DNA from: Salticus scenicus
Lineage: Eukaryota; Arthropoda; Arachnida; Araneae; Salticidae
DNA length: 64,000 bases
Direction: 5' to 3'
Assembly (NCBI GenBank): GCA_963930645.1
Contig: OZ005652.1
Span: 318,802,244 to 318,866,243, forward strand
Shown one piece after another: positions 60,534 to 64,000 of this stretch. Every line of letters begins with the position of its first letter. Positions within the stretch are counted from its first letter, which is position 1. The notes under the pieces are model-generated. The model did not search any database, was not told the origin of the DNA, and saw only the letters and a program-made list of their open reading frames with translations. The translations under genes were made by a program, and so were the position numbers.

Positions 60534-61795
60534 CCATCCATAACTGTAAAATAGAATTTAAAAATACAAAATTAAATTCATATCCCAATATCTATTTACT
60601 TATTTCGAAATTTGTATGTATTCAATACATAAAATGCTTAAATTATAAAACCACTCATAATCACAGCTTTATTTATTATATGACTCATCAAATTTCGTTT
60701 GTTGAATTTCGTGAAAAATGATTGTGTTTAAATTTTAGAAAATGTGAATCATTTCTAAAGTTATGTTTAAGATTTTAACAATTTTTATTTCCGATGACAA
60801 TTTGCTCAATTCTGCTTTCGTTTTTAATTTAGAACGAGAGAACTATTTGTTTCAGAAAAAAATAAAATAAATAAAAATGTTTTTTCTTTCTATCTTTCGT
60901 TGACATAAAGTTAAAATAACTTAAATAAGATAAAAAGTAAAAACAGGTATATTATTACGTCAGTTTTTAAATATTGGCTTTCAGCACAACAGAATAATTG
61001 CGTCAAATGAGGGAAAATCACGTTATTGTACATAAACGTAGAGAAGCTTTATTATTATTTCATGAATACCAGTTGTAGTCATGTGAAATAAATTTAGATA
61101 TATAACAATCTAACAGCATAATATGTTGAATTTTTTTGTCTGTCTTTTGGAAATCTTCGAAATATTTTTATCAATATACCTTTGGCAATAAATTAAAATC
61201 TGTAAAAGACTGATTTATTAGGATGAGAGGACTATATATATATATAGTATTTTTTTTTTTTTTTGGTTCTTAAGGTAACAAAAAAAAAAAAAAAAAGAAA
61301 GTTTTCACCATTTTGAATAAAGACCACCTTAAATAAAGCAGGGTGTCCCGACAACATCCAATTAAAAACAATTAATTAATGAAAAATAGGCTATTCATCC
61401 AAAATTAAATTCTGTTTGAAATAAAATATTTATTTTATTCTCCTATTCTATGATTTTTAAAAATTATTTCTATTTATTTATTTTTTTCTATTTTTATTTA
61501 TTTATTTTTAGTGTAAAGACTATATGATCATTCTTTATTAATCAATATAACATTTACAATGAGTAAAGACAATTATTTTACTCATATTTAGATTAAAAAC
61601 TTCATTTTATAGGTTTTTTCCTTTCTTATAAGAAGTTCAGAAAAGTACTTAAATACTAATTTATGGATTAATTTCTTTTCCTTTTTTTTTTGGGGGGGGG
61701 GGGATAAATATTTGTGACCAGAATAGCATTAATATTTGTTATCGATCCCGAATCGATAGACAGTCGATTCTATCGATGACTGGCACATTAGAATG

Positions 61796-61935
61796 TCATA
61801 GGTTTAAAGCGCTTCTTGTGCATGTATTAAAGTGTGGGCGCGGGGTCGTGACGATTTCCCATCCGACTAACCGTTAGGAAAGGAAAAACGGTTTTACAGG
61901 CAAAAGTCGAAAACTTTCCCCAGGCATCACTATCA
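61796..61935 (+). mobile_element. Divergent SINE-like copy
   Basis: GTGGGCGCGGGGTCGTGACG followed by CTAACCGTTAGGAAAGG resembles the head-body junction of the tRNA-derived SINEs, but the B-box is not clear. Confidence 0.35.
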
Positions 61936-62220
61936 AAGTTGATGGCTCATTATTTTAATTAGGTTATTATTATTATTATTAGGTTAAAGTGGTATTTTAT
62001 GATTTAAATTATTTTAATTAGGGAGACAAAAGTCATTACTTATTTTTGAAGATTTGTTAAAATTTAACAACATTTTTCTTCTTTTGCTATTTTATAACTC
62101 TTAATGTGCGTTAGTAAAACAATAAAGATGAAAAAATATTATATAAAGCTCGCACCGTGCCTAATTTTTTGCATTCGCTTTATTATTTTGTCTCCACTAT
62201 TTTAAAACAATTACTTTTTT

Positions 62221-63014
62221 ACTTTCTTCTATATGTGTATAAAAAGAAAGTATTGGAATCGTGAAAATTTTCGAACTCCAGTTTTTGGTGGATTTACACG
62301 TTTTGGGATATCCTGAACACTATTTGACTCTTTTTAGAAAATATCTGCCTGTGTGTGTCTGTGTGAGTGTGTATCACAAATTTTGAGGACGCTATATCTC
62401 ACGAACATAAGAACGAAATTTAATCAATCTTGGTATTTAGTTGGACCCTGACATAAACTGGTGCTGATTAGATTAATGGAACAATTGCTTAACAGGTGGC
62501 GCTGTTATCGCATTTTTTCTAAATTTTTAACATGGCAGTATAGGAGAAAATTCCGTACAAATTTACATAATGGGAGTTATTTTAATCGTGTGATTATAAA
62601 ATTAATATGAATTATTGATAATAGTAGTAGTTAACTAGGAAAAAAATTTTGTGCATGTGGGAGCATTGCTTACCCCCTCGGGGGGGGAGTAAATTTTCAA
62701 TATAGGTATATTTCGAAAGATCTCGCCAATACCTTTAAAACGAATGGTAGAACTATTGATCTGTGATAATTTAAAACAAAGTTATCGATGTTTTTTATCT
62801 TTTAACGAAAAAAAAACTTTGAAAAAAGAATCATTTCTTCTGATTTGCAAAAAATTGACATCTTTCGGCATTTAGTGATAATATAATTCTGTCAGATAAA
62901 AATCGTTTGCATTTATAATTGAAAATAATTTGATAATTTAATAAATAATTTGTATAGAATAAATTTTGTGTATAATTATATAGAAGAAAGTCATGTGGTG
63001 GCCACATCATACTT
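62221..63014 (+). mobile_element. 0.8-kb interspersed TIR family A, copy 3
   Basis: ACTTTCTTCTATAT at the start and ATATAGAAGAAAGT at 62978-62991 are exact inverted repeats. The end continues CATGTGGTGGCCACATCA. Internal blocks match 29072-29942 in order. Contains AGGTGGCGC (62496-62504 region), the core of the insect CTCF motif. No transposase. Confidence 0.78.
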
Positions 63015-63099
63015 GTTAAATAATGTTTAAAACATTGAAAAAGTTTCTTTTTAAAAATTGTGATTCTATTACTTTCTTATCGTTGCTTTACAACAGTAA

Positions 63100-63594
63100 A
63101 TTACTTTCAATATACGATACCGTAGGTAATGGAAGTATTGTATTTCGCCTAAAAATTTTATATTGAGTATTCACCTGATGTTTTAAGGTCTCCTGAGTCC
63201 TAAAAAGTAGTTTTTGACAATTGGTCAGTGTGTCTGTATGTATGTGTTTGTTTGTGTATGTGTGTGGAGAATCTTCTGACTACCATTTCTCCGAAACTAA
63301 TAAATATAGAACTACGAAACTTCAGAATCGAGACATAGCTGATGTACACATGATTTTTTCAGCTTTTGGTGAAAATGGGGAAACCGGAAGGGGAATATCG
63401 GAAACTGGAAAAGTGACCATAAGTTCTTATCTTAAAAATGACTCAAACGATTTCCTTCAAATTTGCTATATAAACCCTCTATTAGACGTCCTTTCGTATG
63501 ATATAGTTGGTTAGTTCAGGAAAATTGATAGGCGTCGTTTATAAATAGCTCAATTTGAAGTCTCGCAAGTGCGTTCCTTTAAAAACGGCTTTAC

Positions 63595-63625
<31 letters not shown>

Positions 63626-63815
63626 CAAACTTGCCGTATTAACTCCCCTTTAGATATCTTTTTGTATGTAATTGTTGTTTTCCGGTCAACAATTGAGTAT
63701 GCTAAATTTTGGTAAAAGTCGGTATCTCAAAAACAGCTCTAACGATTAATTTGAAATTTGTTACATAAATCCATTTTAGATAGCCTTTCTCATGTATTAC
63801 GTGATTATTACAAGG
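63100..63815. repeat. Interspersed family related to 25700-26400 and 3010-3560
   Basis: Starts with GGTAATGGAAGTATTGTA, holds a TGTGTGTG patch and 'tttctccgaaacta', then 'aacggctttacgg' and 'aaaaacagctctaacgatt' blocks with a T-run (63599-63625). Inverted counterparts of these blocks occur in the two earlier regions. The 97-codon frame at 63221-63514 is inside and is not supported as a gene. Confidence 0.55.
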
Positions 63816-64000
63816 AAATTAACACTCCGCTACACACCACACTTTACTTCCTTCCACCAACTTACCTTCTCTTCCCTTCAACCAAACTTTAGAACCGCTT
63901 CACATTCGTTTACACTTCGCAACTTACTTCCTTCGCTGCAGCGCTATGCCGACTATTTTTGATTAAGTAAGTCAGTTTTAGATCTCGGAAATTGATGTTT
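63816..64000. other. Pyrimidine-rich end of the window
   Basis: 'cttccttcc', 'tcttcccttc' and 'cttccttcgctgcagcgc' phrases; no exon boundary recognised. Confidence 0.4.

Larger units (their letters stand above)
60060..61790. other. AT-rich DNA, nothing recognised apart from simple repeats
   Basis: (ATT)n-(TA)n-(CA)n at 60460-60532, T-run and A-run at 61248-61300, and a T9G10 junction at 61683-61702. Similar phrases 'gtattcaaaatcgagat' and 'tctattttgaataccacc' (60292 and 60389) form an inverted pair around 60285-60405. Confidence 0.5.
15513..64000 (+). other. Presumed long intron 1 of the RUNX gene (open at the window edge)
   Basis: After the donor no sequence encoding the next Runt-domain block (KSFTLTITV ... 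VDGPREPR) was found by reading on the + strand, so the next exon probably lies beyond 64000. The interval contains repeats, transposons and unassigned AT-rich DNA, listed separately. It cannot be excluded that transcription ends earlier through an exon I missed, or that this copy is truncated. Confidence 0.5.

Noticed and set aside
60376..60721. 70-111-codon frames on both strands
   Set aside because: Produced by the ATT/TA/CA microsatellite.
63221..63514. 97-codon frame near the window end
   Set aside because: Lies in an interspersed repeat and shows no family resemblance.

Overview
The window is AT-rich animal nuclear DNA crowded with homopolymer T/A runs, simple repeats and short transposons. 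One confident protein-coding feature is present: the first coding exon of a Runt-domain (RUNX) transcription factor at 15161-15506 on the + strand. Its N-terminal Met-His-Val-Pro, the ungapped match to RUNX1 residues 50-143, and the splice donor that interrupts the conserved glycine codon in phase 1 all point to a true runt/RUNX gene. An animal is therefore certain. An arthropod, perhaps a spider or other chelicerate, is my inference from the general look of the repeats (tRNA-derived SINEs, AACC-tailed retroposons, many hAT MITEs) and is not proven.

Layout. 1-14800: gene-free upstream DNA, with hAT ends (456-656), a short-period duplicated array (2200-3600), an isolated GC-rich island with CRE-type sites (4850-5086), a TIR element (8463-8692), and a five-copy hairpin-bearing tandem array (10470-13200). 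14820-15160: GC-rich 5' flank/5' UTR of the RUNX gene, with an overlapping upstream ORF. 15161-15506: RUNX exon. 15507-64000: no second Runt exon was found, so this is read as a very long first intron (or intron plus downstream DNA). It holds degenerate tandem duplications (15.6-18.2 kb and 19.5-23.7 kb), a 42-bp minisatellite (24.2-24.66 kb), an 0.8-kb interspersed family with terminal inverted repeats (29.1, 44.4 and 62.2 kb), several hAT MITEs with 8-bp target duplications (30.6, 45.0, 48.0 and 56.7-58.3 kb), foldback elements (36.6, 42.3, 53.3 and 55.6 kb), tRNA-derived SINEs (42.0, 45.5, 57.5 and 58.9 kb), a CTCF-type motif (43.25 kb), low-repeat candidate regulatory tracts (50.0-50.9 and 54.0-54.5 kb), and a minus-strand broken reading frame of unknown family (59.4-60.05 kb).

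The window is thus a RUNX locus whose flank and intron have been built largely by repeated transposon insertion, including at least three cases of one element nested in another. No CRISPR array, rRNA gene or convincing functional tRNA gene was seen. Most other reading frames come from homopolymers or repeats.
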